DNA of 64,000 bases from Thermosulfurimonas marina (GTDB taxonomy: Bacteria; Desulfobacterota; Thermodesulfobacteria; Thermodesulfobacteriales; Thermodesulfobacteriaceae): positions 1,054,001-1,118,000 of the forward strand of contig NZ_CP042909.1 of the NCBI RefSeq assembly GCF_012317585.1. Reading direction: 5' to 3'. The notes under the pieces are model-generated. The model did no database searches, was not told the DNA's origin, and saw nothing but the letters and a program-made list of their open reading frames with translations. Position numbers and translations under genes: made by a program. Shown one piece after another: positions 55,829-64,000 of the stretch; within the stretch, counting starts at the first letter, position 1; the number at the start of each line of letters is the position of its first letter.

Positions 55829-55942
55829 TCAGCCGTGCTTGGCTTGAGGACGGCGACTTTCCCATTTAAGGGCCCCGAGGGCGATGATTACGGCCAAAAG
55901 GACCATACCCCATACGCCATACCAGGTAGAAATTTCACCCAT
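55829..55942 (-). CDS. 37-residue single-TM membrane mini-protein
   Basis: The ATG (55942-55940) sits inside the last codons of the 63-residue gene upstream and follows GGGAGGGATTAA, a strong ribosome-binding site. The product starts MGEISTWYG, has one hydrophobic helix (VWGMVLLAVIIALGALKW) and a basic tail ending RRPQAKHG. It has the same length and gene position as the mini-protein in the pyr operon (18378-18491). Function unknown; small subunits of membrane complexes have this appearance. Confidence 0.65.
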   Translation of the reverse strand: MGEISTWYGVWGMVLLAVIIALGALKWESRRPQAKHG

Positions 55943-56126
55943 TTAATCCCTCCCTTTCTTCGAAGTGTTTGTGCCAGCAATAAAGACCGCATAGGAAACA
56001 AAGGACAAAGGCGATCACTCCTCCTAGAAGGACCTCTCCCTCTATCGTTTCCTTAAGGAGGGCCTGAAATATCCAGCCCGCCACCACTACCAAGGCGAGC
56101 TTTAACAGAAAATCTCGGGACTTCAT
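55935..56126 (-). CDS. Small two-TM membrane protein
   Basis: A 63-residue protein: MKSR, hydrophobic helix 1 (about 8-24), a short acidic loop (KETIEGE), helix 2 (about 33-50, cysteine-rich: CFLCGLYC), and a charged tail WHKHFEEREGLNG. It resembles in size and layout the small protein between pyrB and pyrC (also MKSR...; both reach an N-G codon pair that contains the next ORF's ATG). The family is unknown to me. Divergent from secA. Confidence 0.68.
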   Translation of the reverse strand: MKSRDFLLKLALVVVAGWIFQALLKETIEGEVLLGGVIAFVLCFLCGLYCWHKHFEEREGLNG

Positions 56127-56205
56127 AAAGATCCCGCATATGTTACATTTTATCTTTCGAAAAAATAAAAGGCTAGCCTGGAAGGGGCTTCCCTAGATGA
56201 GGTGG

Positions 56206-56304
56206 ATGATCCTGTGGAAAGACTTATTTTGTGGAGGGTGGTTTGCGAGAGAGCGACAATATATGTTTGATCTTCTGGAAGGTCTGAAAAAACCTAATTT
56301 TTAG
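56206..56304 (+). CDS. Short ORF upstream of secA (possible leader peptide)
   Basis: A 32-codon frame: ATG 56206 (an in-frame ATG also at 56197) preceded by GAGGTGG, ending TAG 56302-56304, 33 bases before the secA ATG. The peptide starts MILWKDLF, has a Trp/Phe/Arg-rich middle and ends GLKKPNF. E. coli controls secA through the SecM leader, but this peptide lacks the SecM arrest sequence and any signal peptide. A GGAAG-GGG-CTTCC hairpin lies just upstream at about 56180. A real role is unproven. Confidence 0.35.
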   Translation: MILWKDLFCGGWFARERQYMFDLLEGLKKPNF

Positions 56305-56337
56305 AGAGAATAAAAAGTGTAGGATTTGGAGCTGAAG

Positions 56338-59082
56338 ATGGGGCTTTTTACCAAGATTGCGGCCAAGATTGTGGGCACCAAGAACGAGCGGGAGCTCAAG
56401 AAGCTCCGCCCGTTGGTGGAGCGGGTGAACGCCCTCGAGCCCGAGATGCGCAAGCTCTCCGACGCGGAGCTTGCGGCCAAGACCGCGGAATTCAAAGAAC
56501 GCCTCGACCGGGGAGCCACCCTGGACGATCTTCTTCCCGAGGCCTTCGCCGTGGTGCGGGAGGCCGCCCGGCGGGTCTTGGGGATGCGACATTTCGACGT
56601 CCAGATCATGGGAGGGATTGTCCTTCACCAGGGAAAGATTGCGGAAATGAAAACCGGAGAGGGCAAGACCCTGGTGGCTACCCTCCCGGCCTATCTCAAC
56701 GCCCTCACCGGCCGTGGAGTGCACATCGTTACCGTAAACGACTACCTGGCCAAGCGTGATGCGGAATGGATGGGGGCCATCTACCGCTTTCTGGGCCTTT
56801 CGGTAGGGGTCATCGTCTCCGGGATGGAGGACGCCGAGCGCAAGCGGGCCTACGCCTGCGATATCACTTACGGAACCAACAACGAGTTCGGTTTCGACTA
56901 CCTGCGGGACAACATGAAGTATTCCCTGGAAGATATGGTCCAGCGGGACCACTACTACGCCATCGTGGACGAGGTGGACTCCATCCTCATTGACGAGGCC
57001 CGCACCCCGCTCATCATCTCCGGTCCTTCGGAGGAGTCCACGGAGATCTACTATGAGGTGGACAAGCTGGTGCGCCAGCTCAAGCGGGACCAGCACTTCA
57101 CCATCGAGGAAAAGACCAAGACCGTGGCCCTTACCGAGGAGGGGGTGGCCGAGGTGGAGCGGCTACTCGGCATTCCCAATCTTTACGATCCTCGGCACGT
57201 AAATCTGGTGCATCTCATCCACCAGGCCCTCCGGGCCCATCACCTCTTTCACCGAGACGTGGACTACATCGTGAAAGATGGCCAGGTGATCATCGTGGAT
57301 GAGTTTACCGGGCGCCTTATGCCCGGCCGCCGCTGGTCCGACGGCCTGCACCAGGCCATCGAGGCCAAGGAAGGGGTGCGCATCGAGGCCGAAAACCAGA
57401 CCCTGGCCTCCATTACCTTCCAGAACTACTTCCGCATGTACGAGAAGCTGGCCGGGATGACCGGCACCGCGGAGACCGAGGCCGCGGAGTTCAAAGAGAT
57501 CTACAACCTCGATGTAGTGGTCATTCCCACTAACAAGCCCATGATCCGCATCGACTATCCGGATGTGGTCTATCGCACGGAGCGGGAAAAGTTCGAGGCC
57601 GTGGTGCGGGAGATCGAGGAGCTTTACCGGCAGGGCCGTCCCGTCCTGGTGGGGACTACCAGTATCGAAAAGAGCGAGCGCCTTTCGAAGATGCTCAAGA
57701 AAAAGAAGATCCCGCACCAGGTGCTGAACGCCAAGTATCACGAGCGCGAGGCGGCCATTATTGCCCAGGCCGGACGTCCCCACGCGGTAACCATCGCCAC
57801 CAACATGGCCGGCCGCGGGGTGGATATCCTTCTCGGAGGAAATCCCGAAGGCCTGGCCCGGGAGGAACTGGAACGGGAGGGCTACGACCTTGCGGAGCTC
57901 GACGAGCGGGCCTGGCGGGAGGCCCTTTCCCTGGCCCGCGAGGGGCGTGATCCCACGGAAAAGTACCCGGAACGCTGGGCCGAGGTCCTCTACGAGAAGG
58001 TGCGCCAGTGTCAGGAGGACTATGAGAAGGTCAAGGCCCTGGGAGGGCTCCACATTATCGGCACCGAGCGGCACGAGTCTCGACGTATTGACAATCAGCT
58101 CCGGGGCCGGGCCGGGCGCCAGGGAGATCCGGGCTCTTCCCGCTTTTACCTCTCCCTCGAAGACGATCTCCTGCGTCTTTTCGGCTCCGAAAAGCTCAAA
58201 GGCCTCATGGACAAACTGGGTATGGAGGAGGGGGAGCCCATCGAGCACCCCTGGCTCACCAAGGCCATCGAGCAGGCCCAGAAGAAGGTGGAGGCCCATC
58301 ACTTCGAGATCCGCAAGCACCTTCTCGAATACGACGACGTGATGAACCTCCAGAGGGAGACTATCTACCGCCAGAGGCGCGAGATCCTAGCCGCGGACTC
58401 GGTCAAGGACTGGATTGAGGACATGATCCTGGAGGTCTGCGAGTCCCTGGTGGAGGAGTTCCGGGAGGAGGGCCCTCCTGCGGAATGGGACCTCCGGGGC
58501 CTTTCCGAGCGGTTTCGGGCCATCTTCGGCTTTGTCCCGCGGCTTGAGCCCGTGCCGGAGGCCGCCGAGGAACTTTCCGAGCACCTCAAGGAGGAAGCCC
58601 TCTCCTTCTATCGCCGCAAGGAAGAAGAGACCGGACCGGACCTCCTGCGCTATCTCGAAAAGATGTTCCTTCTGCAGACCATCGATACCCTGTGGAAGGA
58701 CCACCTGCTGACCATGGATCACCTGCGGGAGAGCGTGGGGCTTCGGGGCTACGGGCAGAAGGATCCCCTCCAGGAATACAAACGCGAGGCCTACGAGCTT
58801 TTTGAGGAGCTGCTGGCCCGTATTCGGGAAAACACTCTGGCCTATCTCTTCCGGGTGGAGGTGGTCCGGGAGGAGGAGGTCCGACGCCTGGAGGAGGAGA
58901 GAAGGCGGGCCCGCCGTCGCCTGCGTTACGGCCGCGGGGAGGAGATGGCCGAGGCCGAAAGACCCCGCCAGGAACCTATCCGCCGGCAGAAGATCGGGCG
59001 CAACGATCCCTGCCCCTGTGGAAGCGGCAAGAAGTACAAGAAGTGCTGTGGCCGGCGGGAGGCCGCCGTGGCCGCGGCCTAA
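56338..59082 (+). CDS. secA: Preprotein translocase ATPase SecA
   Basis: A 914-residue SecA that drives proteins through SecYEG. Walker A is [11 protein letters not shown] (about 104-114); [20 protein letters not shown] is the Walker B/DEAD region near 209; [19 protein letters not shown] and [22 protein letters not shown] are helicase motifs. The C-terminal zinc/SecB-binding tail is intact (C892[12 protein letters not shown]). ATG 56338 gives the standard MGLFTKI-type start; an in-frame TTG 12 bases earlier is less likely. Its TAA overlaps the TAG of the convergent gene. Confidence 0.97.
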   Translation: MGLFTKIAAKIVGTKNERELKKLRPLVERVNALEPEMRKLSDAELAAKTAEFKERLDRGATLDDLLPEAFAVVREAARRVLGMRHFDVQIMGGIVLHQGKIAEMKTGEGKTLVATLPAYLNALTGRGVHIVTVNDYLAKRDAEWMGAIYRFLGLSVGVIVSGMEDAERKRAYACDITYGTNNEFGFDYLRDNMKYSLEDMVQRDHYYAIVDEVDSILIDEARTPLIISGPSEESTEIYYEVDKLVRQLKRDQHFTIEEKTKTVALTEEGVAEVERLLGIPNLYDPRHVNLVHLIHQALRAHHLFHRDVDYIVKDGQVIIVDEFTGRLMPGRRWSDGLHQAIEAKEGVRIEAENQTLASITFQNYFRMYEKLAGMTGTAETEAAEFKEIYNLDVVVIPTNKPMIRIDYPDVVYRTEREKFEAVVREIEELYRQGRPVLVGTTSIEKSERLSKMLKKKKIPHQVLNAKYHEREAAIIAQAGRPHAVTIATNMAGRGVDILLGGNPEGLAREELEREGYDLAELDERAWREALSLAREGRDPTEKYPERWAEVLYEKVRQCQEDYEKVKALGGLHIIGTERHESRRIDNQLRGRAGRQGDPGSSRFYLSLEDDLLRLFGSEKLKGLMDKLGMEEGEPIEHPWLTKAIEQAQKKVEAHHFEIRKHLLEYDDVMNLQRETIYRQRREILAADSVKDWIEDMILEVCESLVEEFREEGPPAEWDLRGLSERFRAIFGFVPRLEPVPEAAEELSEHLKEEALSFYRRKEEETGPDLLRYLEKMFLLQTIDTLWKDHLLTMDHLRESVGLRGYGQKDPLQEYKREAYELFEELLARIRENTLAYLFRVEVVREEEVRRLEEERRRARRRLRYGRGEEMAEAERPRQEPIRRQKIGRNDPCPCGSGKKYKKCCGRREAAVAAA

Positions 59083-61487
59083 AGGTAGCGCTTACGAATC
59101 TCCTCGATAGGCTGGGGCTCTCCTATATAGTAACCCTGGGCATAGTCAATCCCCATCTCCCGGGTGAGCCGAAAGAGTTTCTCGTCGGCCACAAACTCGG
59201 CGATGGTTTTAATCTGGGCCTTGCGGGCAAATTCCACGATGGCCTCCACCAGGAGACGGGCCTTGGGATCTTCAGGAAGGCGCCGGATAAAGGAAGCGTC
59301 AATCTTGAGGTAATCCACCCCCAACTCCAGAAGGTTTTCCAGGTTGGCGTAACCGCTTCCGAAATCGTCGATGGCCACCTTACAGCCTTTGTCCTTGAAC
59401 CTCCGGAGGGTCTCCGTTACTAACTCCAGATTTTTCAATTTTTCGCTTTCCACTACCTCAAAGACTACCCGCTGGGGTTCAAGGAGGAGTTTTTCAGGGG
59501 CTTCCTCTACGGTCCGCAGCAGGAATTCCCTTATTTTTTCGTTCTCGAAATCCTGAAAAGAAAGATTAAGGGAGACCTTGAAGGGAAGACGGGCAAAGTC
59601 CTCCAGGGCGCGCTCTATCATGCGCCGAGTGATTTCCGGATAGACCCCCATCTTCTTGGTGATCTCCAGAAACTTGGAGGGAGAGACCACCGTTCCGTCT
59701 TCGTCAATAAGACGGACCAGGGCCTCAAACTTTTCCACCTTTCCGGTGCGGTGGCTATAAATGGGCTGATAGTAGGGGATGATGCGGCCTTCGCGCAGGG
59801 CCTCACGGGTCTTGCGGATCCAGAGGAGGCGTTCTTCATAAAGGGGGCGTCTCTTTTCCCCGGGAGAGACTACTTTTACCAGGCGAATATCCGCGTTCTT
59901 CGCCTCTTTGAGGGCATCATAGGCAAAAATTAAGAGTTTTTCCGGATGGATGCAGTCGCAGACCGCAGAAGAGAAGAAATCAAGGAAAATTTCGTTTTCT
60001 TTCCAGAAAAAAGGTTCTTCTTCCAGGGTTCGAAGGGCCTTTTCACAAAGGGTGAAAAATTCCTCTCGGGAAAGGCCCGTCCCCAGATCCACCACGGCTA
60101 CAAATTCATCCGGCCCCACACGGTAGATTTGGTGGGGCTTGAAACGCTCCTTCAGGCGCCGAGCCAGTTCCCGCAGGAGGTAATCCCCGCACTCTTCCCC
60201 GCAGACGAAATTGAGATCCTTGAAATTGTGGATGTCCAAAAGGAAAAGGGCCGGGGCCTCCAGAGATCTCAGGTCTTCCTGGAGCTTTTCCCGGTTGGGA
60301 AGACCGGTGAGCCGGTCATAATAGTGAAGGAAATAGATCTCCCGGAGACGGCGCCCCAGTTCCTCTACCGAATGGTTGAGGACCTGGGCCACCTCTCCGA
60401 TTTCGTCTGTAGGAGGGAGATTGATGCGGGCTTGGAAGTCGCCCTGGGCGATCTTTCGGGCCCCTTCGGAGATGAGGCGGAGTTTTCGGTGCACGTCCCG
60501 ATAGGCCAGATAGAAGGCGGAACAGAAGAAGGCCAGGATCGCCGTGAGAAAGGCCAGGGAGAGTCCGAACTGTAGGAGAAGTTTTTCCCTTCGGGTCTTT
60601 AGCCGCCGGACAAGCTCCCGGACCAATTCTTTGTAGGTTTCAAAAAAGAGATCGATCACCGAGGTGGCCACCTGAAAATAGGTCTGGGGATCCGAGGGGG
60701 AGTCTTCGGTGAAGATTTCTTCTCCCTGGCGCAGGAATTCTTCCAGCTGTTGGGAGGCCACCCTCAGGCGCAGGACGGTGGTTTCGGGAAAGCGGATGTT
60801 TCTTACGGTCCAGTCCAGAGCCCCGCTATAGGCATGAGCCGTGGCGTAGAGCCGCAGAAGAGTTTGGCGTTCGGCGGGCTTTAGGCGGGGATAGCGGGCT
60901 AGATATCCGCTGCCGAGCCCCCGGATCCTCCCCAGGAGCTCGGTAAGCTTGGGGATCTCGATCAGGGCCACCTGGGCCAGGGTGCGCACGTAAAGGTCCG
61001 GATCCGAAAGGAGTGCGTGCCTCTGACCCTCGGCCTCCAAGAGCTCCAGCAGGGTGGTGATAAGGCGGGTGTGTTCCCAGAAGTTTTCCTCCGGTGCCCC
61101 GCGAAAGGTTCGGAAGTATAGCCTTTGAAATTCTCGCCCAATTCGCCGGAGGTTTTCCCTCTCAAAGGAGTGGTCCTCTCCCAGGTTTTGGAGGGCCTCG
61201 GAGATCCGGGCCTGAAATTGCTTTTCCAGTTTTTCTAAAGGGGCCTGAAGGCCCTTGCGGGCGGAAGGAGGCTCCGAGAGGGCCAGATAAGAAAGACCTC
61301 GGTGTTTTTGAAGGAGATCGATAAGTTGAGTGTAGTAAGGAAGGTGCCGGGCCCCTCGGATTTCTTTACGAAGGGTGCGGATCTCCGGCCAGTGTTCCCA
61401 GGCCAAAAAGGCCAGCCCCAGGAGCCAGGGGATCAGCGCCAGGATCTGGAGCAAAAAGAGTTTTTGTTTGAGGGTCAGCCGAAGCAT
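59079..61487 (-). CDS. Membrane c-di-GMP phosphodiesterase (sensor-HAMP-GGDEF-EAL)
   Basis: An 802-residue protein: TM1 (about 11-30), a ~270-residue periplasmic helical domain opening with [20 protein letters not shown], which resembles nitrate/nitrite-sensing NIT domains, TM2 (about 305-328), HAMP (about 330-382), GGDEF (about 385-545) and EAL (about 560-800). The cyclase site reads VGPDEF instead of GGDEF, so synthesis is doubtful. The EAL site looks intact ([43 protein letters not shown]), so it should hydrolyse c-di-GMP. Divergent from the chemoreceptor at 61670. Confidence 0.88.
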   Translation of the reverse strand: MLRLTLKQKLFLLQILALIPWLLGLAFLAWEHWPEIRTLRKEIRGARHLPYYTQLIDLLQKHRGLSYLALSEPPSARKGLQAPLEKLEKQFQARISEALQNLGEDHSFERENLRRIGREFQRLYFRTFRGAPEENFWEHTRLITTLLELLEAEGQRHALLSDPDLYVRTLAQVALIEIPKLTELLGRIRGLGSGYLARYPRLKPAERQTLLRLYATAHAYSGALDWTVRNIRFPETTVLRLRVASQQLEEFLRQGEEIFTEDSPSDPQTYFQVATSVIDLFFETYKELVRELVRRLKTRREKLLLQFGLSLAFLTAILAFFCSAFYLAYRDVHRKLRLISEGARKIAQGDFQARINLPPTDEIGEVAQVLNHSVEELGRRLREIYFLHYYDRLTGLPNREKLQEDLRSLEAPALFLLDIHNFKDLNFVCGEECGDYLLRELARRLKERFKPHQIYRVGPDEFVAVVDLGTGLSREEFFTLCEKALRTLEEEPFFWKENEIFLDFFSSAVCDCIHPEKLLIFAYDALKEAKNADIRLVKVVSPGEKRRPLYEERLLWIRKTREALREGRIIPYYQPIYSHRTGKVEKFEALVRLIDEDGTVVSPSKFLEITKKMGVYPEITRRMIERALEDFARLPFKVSLNLSFQDFENEKIREFLLRTVEEAPEKLLLEPQRVVFEVVESEKLKNLELVTETLRRFKDKGCKVAIDDFGSGYANLENLLELGVDYLKIDASFIRRLPEDPKARLLVEAIVEFARKAQIKTIAEFVADEKLFRLTREMGIDYAQGYYIGEPQPIEEIRKRYL

Positions 61488-61582
61488 ATCCTCAAATTTA
61501 TGCTGATGATCGGTGGCTGTAAATATTTAAAATTGGGTTAAAAAATTAAATAAAAGTTAAAACTTAAAAGAGAAAAAAATAA

Positions 61583-61610
61583 TTGACTGACAGGAAGAAT
61601 CCATTATAAT
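61583..61610 (+). promoter_or_regulatory. Sigma-70-type promoter of the PilJ-CZB chemoreceptor
   Basis: TTGACT (61583-61588), 16-base spacer, perfect TATAAT (61605-61610). It lies in a 182-base, strongly AT-rich divergent region (61488-61669). The leader is about 50 bases and ends in AAGGAGGGG before the ATG. Confidence 0.7.
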
Positions 61611-61669
61611 TTTATAATTTTAAAATAATTTAAAATGTGAATTAAAGCTTTGCTTTTCAAGGAGGGGCT

Positions 61670-63604
61670 ATGCGGCTTTCCCTGCGGAGCCTTATCCTGG
61701 GGGCGCTGGGGGTTCTGGTGTTCCTCCAGCTCCTTTCTCTAGGGGTGGTCTGGTATCTTTTTCGGTATCAGGGGGATCTCGCGGTTCTCATCAACCTTTC
61801 CGGGCGCCAGCGCATGCTCACCCAGCGTATGACCAAGGAGATCTTAGAATACGCCCGGGAGCCTTCCGCGACTTTGCGCGAGAGGGTGCGAGAGACAGTA
61901 AAGCTTTATGAAGAAAGCCTTCAGAAGATCACCAAAAGCCCCGCCCTTTCCGGGGCTGAGCAGGTGGCCGCGGCCCTTCGTGAGAATCGGGCCTTCTGGA
62001 ATCGTTTTCGGGAGAGGGTCATGGTTCTCCTTTCCGCCGAGCCTGGCTCTCCAGAATTCGAGGAGGCCCTTCGCTATATCCGAGAGAACAATCTCCGGCT
62101 TCTCAAGTTGAGCCACACGGTGGTCCAGGCCATTGAGGCCCTGAGCCTGCAAGGACAGAAGCGGACCCAGGTGGCCCTGGTCACCCTCTCGGGGCTTTTT
62201 CTCCTGGTGGCCCTGGGGGTCTTTCTTGCGGTGCGGGCCTGGGTGGTGCGTCCCCTGGGGGAGCTGACCGGAGTCTTTAGACAGTTGGGCTCGGGCGACC
62301 TGCAGGTGAGCGTGCCGAAGACCCGGCTTTTCGAATTGCGTTCCCTCTCGGAAGCGGCCCTAGGGCTTTCCCACTTCATCACCCGCACCCTTCAGGCGGT
62401 GAAGGTTCAGAACGAACTCCAGAGGGTCTCGGAGGAAGTGGTGCGGGAAAGTGCCCAACGCCTGCGGACCTCCTCGGAGGAACTTTCTTCCTTTTCCGAG
62501 GAAATAGCCCGGGCCGTAGTGGACACTCGGGAGTCTGTGGAAAGCGTGACCCGCTCCGCCCAGGAGCTCACTCAGGCCATCAGCGAGATCTCCCAGAGCG
62601 TGACCTCCACCGCAGCGGCCACCAATGAGGCTCGGGCCAAGGCCGAGGCTACGGACGCCGTGGTCAAGCGTCTGGGGGAGGAGGCGGGGAAGATCGGCTC
62701 CATCGTGGAGACCATCCAGACCATTGCCGATCAGACCAACCTTCTGGCCCTGAACGCCACCATCGAGGCCGCCCGGGCCGGGGAGGCCGGAAAGGGCTTT
62801 GCCGTGGTGGCGGGCGAGGTCAAGGAGCTGGCCCGGCAGACCGCCGAGGCCACCAAGAGGATCGCCGAGACCGTGGAAAGCATCCGCCGGGGAGTGGAGG
62901 AGGCCGTGGCCTCTACCGACGAGATCACGCAGACCGTGGTGGAGCTCAACGAATACGCTAACACCATCGCCAGCGCCGTGGAGGAGCAGACCACCGTAGT
63001 CTCGGAGATTTCGGGGGCCCTGGAGAAGGTCACCGAAGAGGTGGAGGGGCTTTCCGGAAGGGCCGAACGCCTCACCACGCTCGCCTCGGAATTTTCCGGC
63101 ATGAGCCTCGACCTTGAGGTTACCCTCCGGGGGGTGAAAGAGAGTGTGGAGGAGATGGAAAGGATCGGGCGGCTTTTCCGGGTTCAGGAGGTGGCCCTCG
63201 AGGTAAAGGGACAGCCCTGTGCCCTGGCGGTCCAGGAGGCCATGCTGGCCCATATCATGTGGCGTTGCCGGGTGATCGAGGCGGTCCTGCGGGGAGAGGT
63301 CCCTCAGGTCCAGCGAGATCCCACCAAATGTTATCTGGGGCGGATCCTTTCGGTCTGGAGCCCGCAGGATCCGGCCCTGGCCTCCCTGGTGGAAAAGATC
63401 CTCGAGCCCCACCGACGCCTTCACGGGCTCATAGACGAGTACGAGGCCTGGCTCAGAGAAAAAGGCCAGACTTCCATGGAAGAGAGGCTCTCCTGGCTGG
63501 AGGAAAAGCTCTATCCGGTCTTTGCCGAGGTGGTGGGTATTCTGGACCAGCTCCTGGAGCTCTGCCGCCGCCAGTACCGGGAGGGGATTTACGAGACCAT
63601 ATAA
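61670..63604 (+). CDS. Methyl-accepting chemotaxis protein with PilJ-type sensor and CZB domain
   Basis: A 644-residue receptor. TM1 (about 8-28) is followed by a periplasmic PilJ/NarX-like helical domain carrying the conserved [18 protein letters not shown] (about 42-60). TM2 is at about 168-188, then HAMP. The signalling domain has the tip [26 protein letters not shown] (about 350-380). A C-terminal CZB zinc-binding domain (about 528-590) shows HIMW, CYLGRIL and PHRRLH, giving the His-Cys-His-His ligand set. It may sense nitrate-like anions and zinc or oxidants (family knowledge, not shown here). Confidence 0.9.
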   Translation: MRLSLRSLILGALGVLVFLQLLSLGVVWYLFRYQGDLAVLINLSGRQRMLTQRMTKEILEYAREPSATLRERVRETVKLYEESLQKITKSPALSGAEQVAAALRENRAFWNRFRERVMVLLSAEPGSPEFEEALRYIRENNLRLLKLSHTVVQAIEALSLQGQKRTQVALVTLSGLFLLVALGVFLAVRAWVVRPLGELTGVFRQLGSGDLQVSVPKTRLFELRSLSEAALGLSHFITRTLQAVKVQNELQRVSEEVVRESAQRLRTSSEELSSFSEEIARAVVDTRESVESVTRSAQELTQAISEISQSVTSTAAATNEARAKAEATDAVVKRLGEEAGKIGSIVETIQTIADQTNLLALNATIEAARAGEAGKGFAVVAGEVKELARQTAEATKRIAETVESIRRGVEEAVASTDEITQTVVELNEYANTIASAVEEQTTVVSEISGALEKVTEEVEGLSGRAERLTTLASEFSGMSLDLEVTLRGVKESVEEMERIGRLFRVQEVALEVKGQPCALAVQEAMLAHIMWRCRVIEAVLRGEVPQVQRDPTKCYLGRILSVWSPQDPALASLVEKILEPHRRLHGLIDEYEAWLREKGQTSMEERLSWLEEKLYPVFAEVVGILDQLLELCRRQYREGIYETI

Positions 63605-63608
63605 AGAA

Positions 63609-63628
63609 GGGGGCCCTTGCGGGCCCCC
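63609..63628. terminator. GC hairpin between convergent chemoreceptor and rubredoxin-like genes
   Basis: GGGGGCCC, loop TTGC, GGGCCCCC: an eight-pair stem. On the minus strand it is followed by TTCTTTATA, giving a modest T-run for the small gene; on the plus strand no T-run follows. Confidence 0.6.
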
Positions 63629-63661
63629 CGGGAGGAGGGAGGCAGGGAGGGGGAGAGGGGG

Positions 63662-63814
63662 TTAGCGCTTACAGCGCCCTTTGGAAGAAGCCTTGCAGGC
63701 GGGATCTCCGCCTTCTTTGACAAAAGTCCCCGATTCTCCACATTCCGGACACTTACGGGGTTTGCAACGGCTCTCCTTGCTGAAACCGCACTTGTCACAC
63801 TTCCAGAGGGCCAT
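63662..63814 (-). CDS. RCKP-type rubredoxin-like zinc-ribbon mini-protein
   Basis: A 50-residue protein, too short for routine gene finding. Cysteines 6, 9, 22 and 25 form two C-x2-C knuckles (KCDKC, KCPEC) typical of rubredoxin-like metal sites. The RCKPRKC stretch (17-22) gives this type its name, and further cysteines are at 40 and 48. It probably binds Fe or Zn; a redox or chaperone role is conjecture. The ATG follows GGAGG, and a TTGACA...TAACTT promoter lies upstream, back to back with that of argJ. Confidence 0.82.
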   Translation of the reverse strand: MALWKCDKCGFSKESRCKPRKCPECGESGTFVKEGGDPACKASSKGRCKR

Positions 63815-63844
63815 CTCCTTTACCTCCTTCTCTAGTTTGTTTGT

Positions 63845-63873
63845 AAGTTAATCAAATTAATCTACTTTGTCAA
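63845..63873 (-). promoter_or_regulatory. Promoter of the rubredoxin-like gene
   Basis: Minus strand TTGACA (63873-63868), 17-base spacer, weak -10 TAACTT (63850-63845). The -35 overlaps the -35 of the argJ promoter. Confidence 0.5.
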
Positions 63874-63895
63874 GTCCGCAAGGAAGGATTATATT
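63867..63895 (+). promoter_or_regulatory. Promoter of argJ (probably leaderless transcript)
   Basis: TTGTCA (63867-63872), 17-base spacer, TATATT (63890-63895). The argJ ATG begins only seven bases after the -10, so transcription should start at or next to the ATG. The GGAGG between them ends one base before the ATG, too close to work as a ribosome-binding site. Confidence 0.55.
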
Positions 63896-63901
63896 GGAGG
63901 C

Positions 63902-64000
63902 ATGCGGGCTCCCAAGGGGTTTCTTTTTTCGGCGGCAGCCGCGGGCATCAAGTATCGGGAAAGGCCGGATCTGGGGCTCATCCTCTCGGAGGCCCCGGCG
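63902..64000 (+). CDS. argJ: Glutamate N-acetyltransferase/acetylglutamate synthase ArgJ (3' part outside window)
   Basis: Only 33 codons are inside the window, but they match the conserved ArgJ N-terminus: PKGFLFSAAAAGIKYRERPDL and then LILSEAPA. ArgJ recycles the acetyl group between ornithine and glutamate in arginine synthesis. argH of the same pathway is at 15735. Start at ATG 63902, directly behind a promoter. Confidence 0.82.
   Translation, partial: MRAPKGFLFSAAAAGIKYRERPDLGLILSEAPA

Noticed and set aside
56206-56304. A SecM orthologue upstream of secA
   Set aside because: No signal peptide and no SecM-like arrest motif (ending in RAGP); only kept as an unassigned short ORF.
57163-58320. 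Minus-strand ORF of 385 codons inside secA
   Set aside because: Shadow of highly conserved secA codons.

Overview
The window looks like chromosomal core DNA of a thermophilic, anaerobic, Gram-negative (diderm) bacterium. Thermodesulfobacteriota is my best guess, but that is an inference. The supporting evidence is a high-GC, very compact genome; the thermophile tRNA thiolase TtuA; an outer-membrane beta-barrel protein and a Braun-type lipoprotein; the redox regulator Rex; split GlyQ/GlyS; and a hemerythrin-tailed chemoreceptor. There are about 60 genes, one tRNA, no rRNA, no CRISPR and no prophage. Intergenic gaps never exceed about 210 bases. Most operon junctions overlap (ATGA, GTGA, TTGA), and 8 of 13 convergent gene pairs overlap at their 3' ends.

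Layout. 1-8.2 kb: 3' part of uvrB, then cinA and thpR split by an AT-rich VapBC pair whose toxin gene is broken, a periplasmic peptide-binding protein, and a leftward YihY-ttuA-membrane protein operon. 8.2-9.6 kb: tRNA-Pro(GGG), a SpeD-family protein that lacks its catalytic serine and cysteine, and speE. 9.6-19.6 kb: sbcC, a chemoreceptor with CZB and hemerythrin domains, then the leftward operon pyrB-small membrane ORFs-pyrC-argH-sbcD. 19.7-31.4 kb: dnaE, glyQS, two RNA methyltransferases, a CheX-like protein, mdh and a porin-like protein. 31.5-39.4 kb: a leftward run ispF-uvrC-gatB-mtnA-rex-obg-proB-csp. 39.4-45 kb: an EAL-HDOD protein, mpl, trmO, endonuclease V, ispD, and a Lpp/OprI-like lipoprotein convergent with an L,D-transpeptidase.

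45-49.8 kb is the most unusual part. It has a fused cysteine synthase/cysteinyl-tRNA synthetase with altered HIGH and KMSKS motifs, a HhH-GPD glycosylase, a REP-associated tyrosine transposase (RAYT) and an EamA transporter. Five copies of a 25-bp palindrome are interspersed, and copies of it supply the stop codons of all four genes. 49.8-64 kb: xthA, a YpdA-like flavoprotein, UspA, a PHP phosphoesterase, a pseudouridine synthase, a MntA-HepT toxin-antitoxin pair overlapping pmbA, a second pair of tiny membrane ORFs arranged like those in the pyr operon, secA with a short upstream ORF, a GGDEF-EAL protein, a second CZB chemoreceptor, a rubredoxin-like mini-protein, and the start of argJ.

Connections between the genes: DNA repair (uvrB, uvrC, sbcCD, xthA, nfi, HhH-GPD) and tRNA modification (ttuA, trmJ, trmO) are heavily represented. 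Pyrimidine and arginine synthesis share an operon. speE makes methylthioadenosine and mtnA belongs to the pathway that salvages it. ispD and ispF both serve isoprenoid synthesis. The lipoprotein and the L,D-transpeptidase could together tether the outer membrane to the cell wall.
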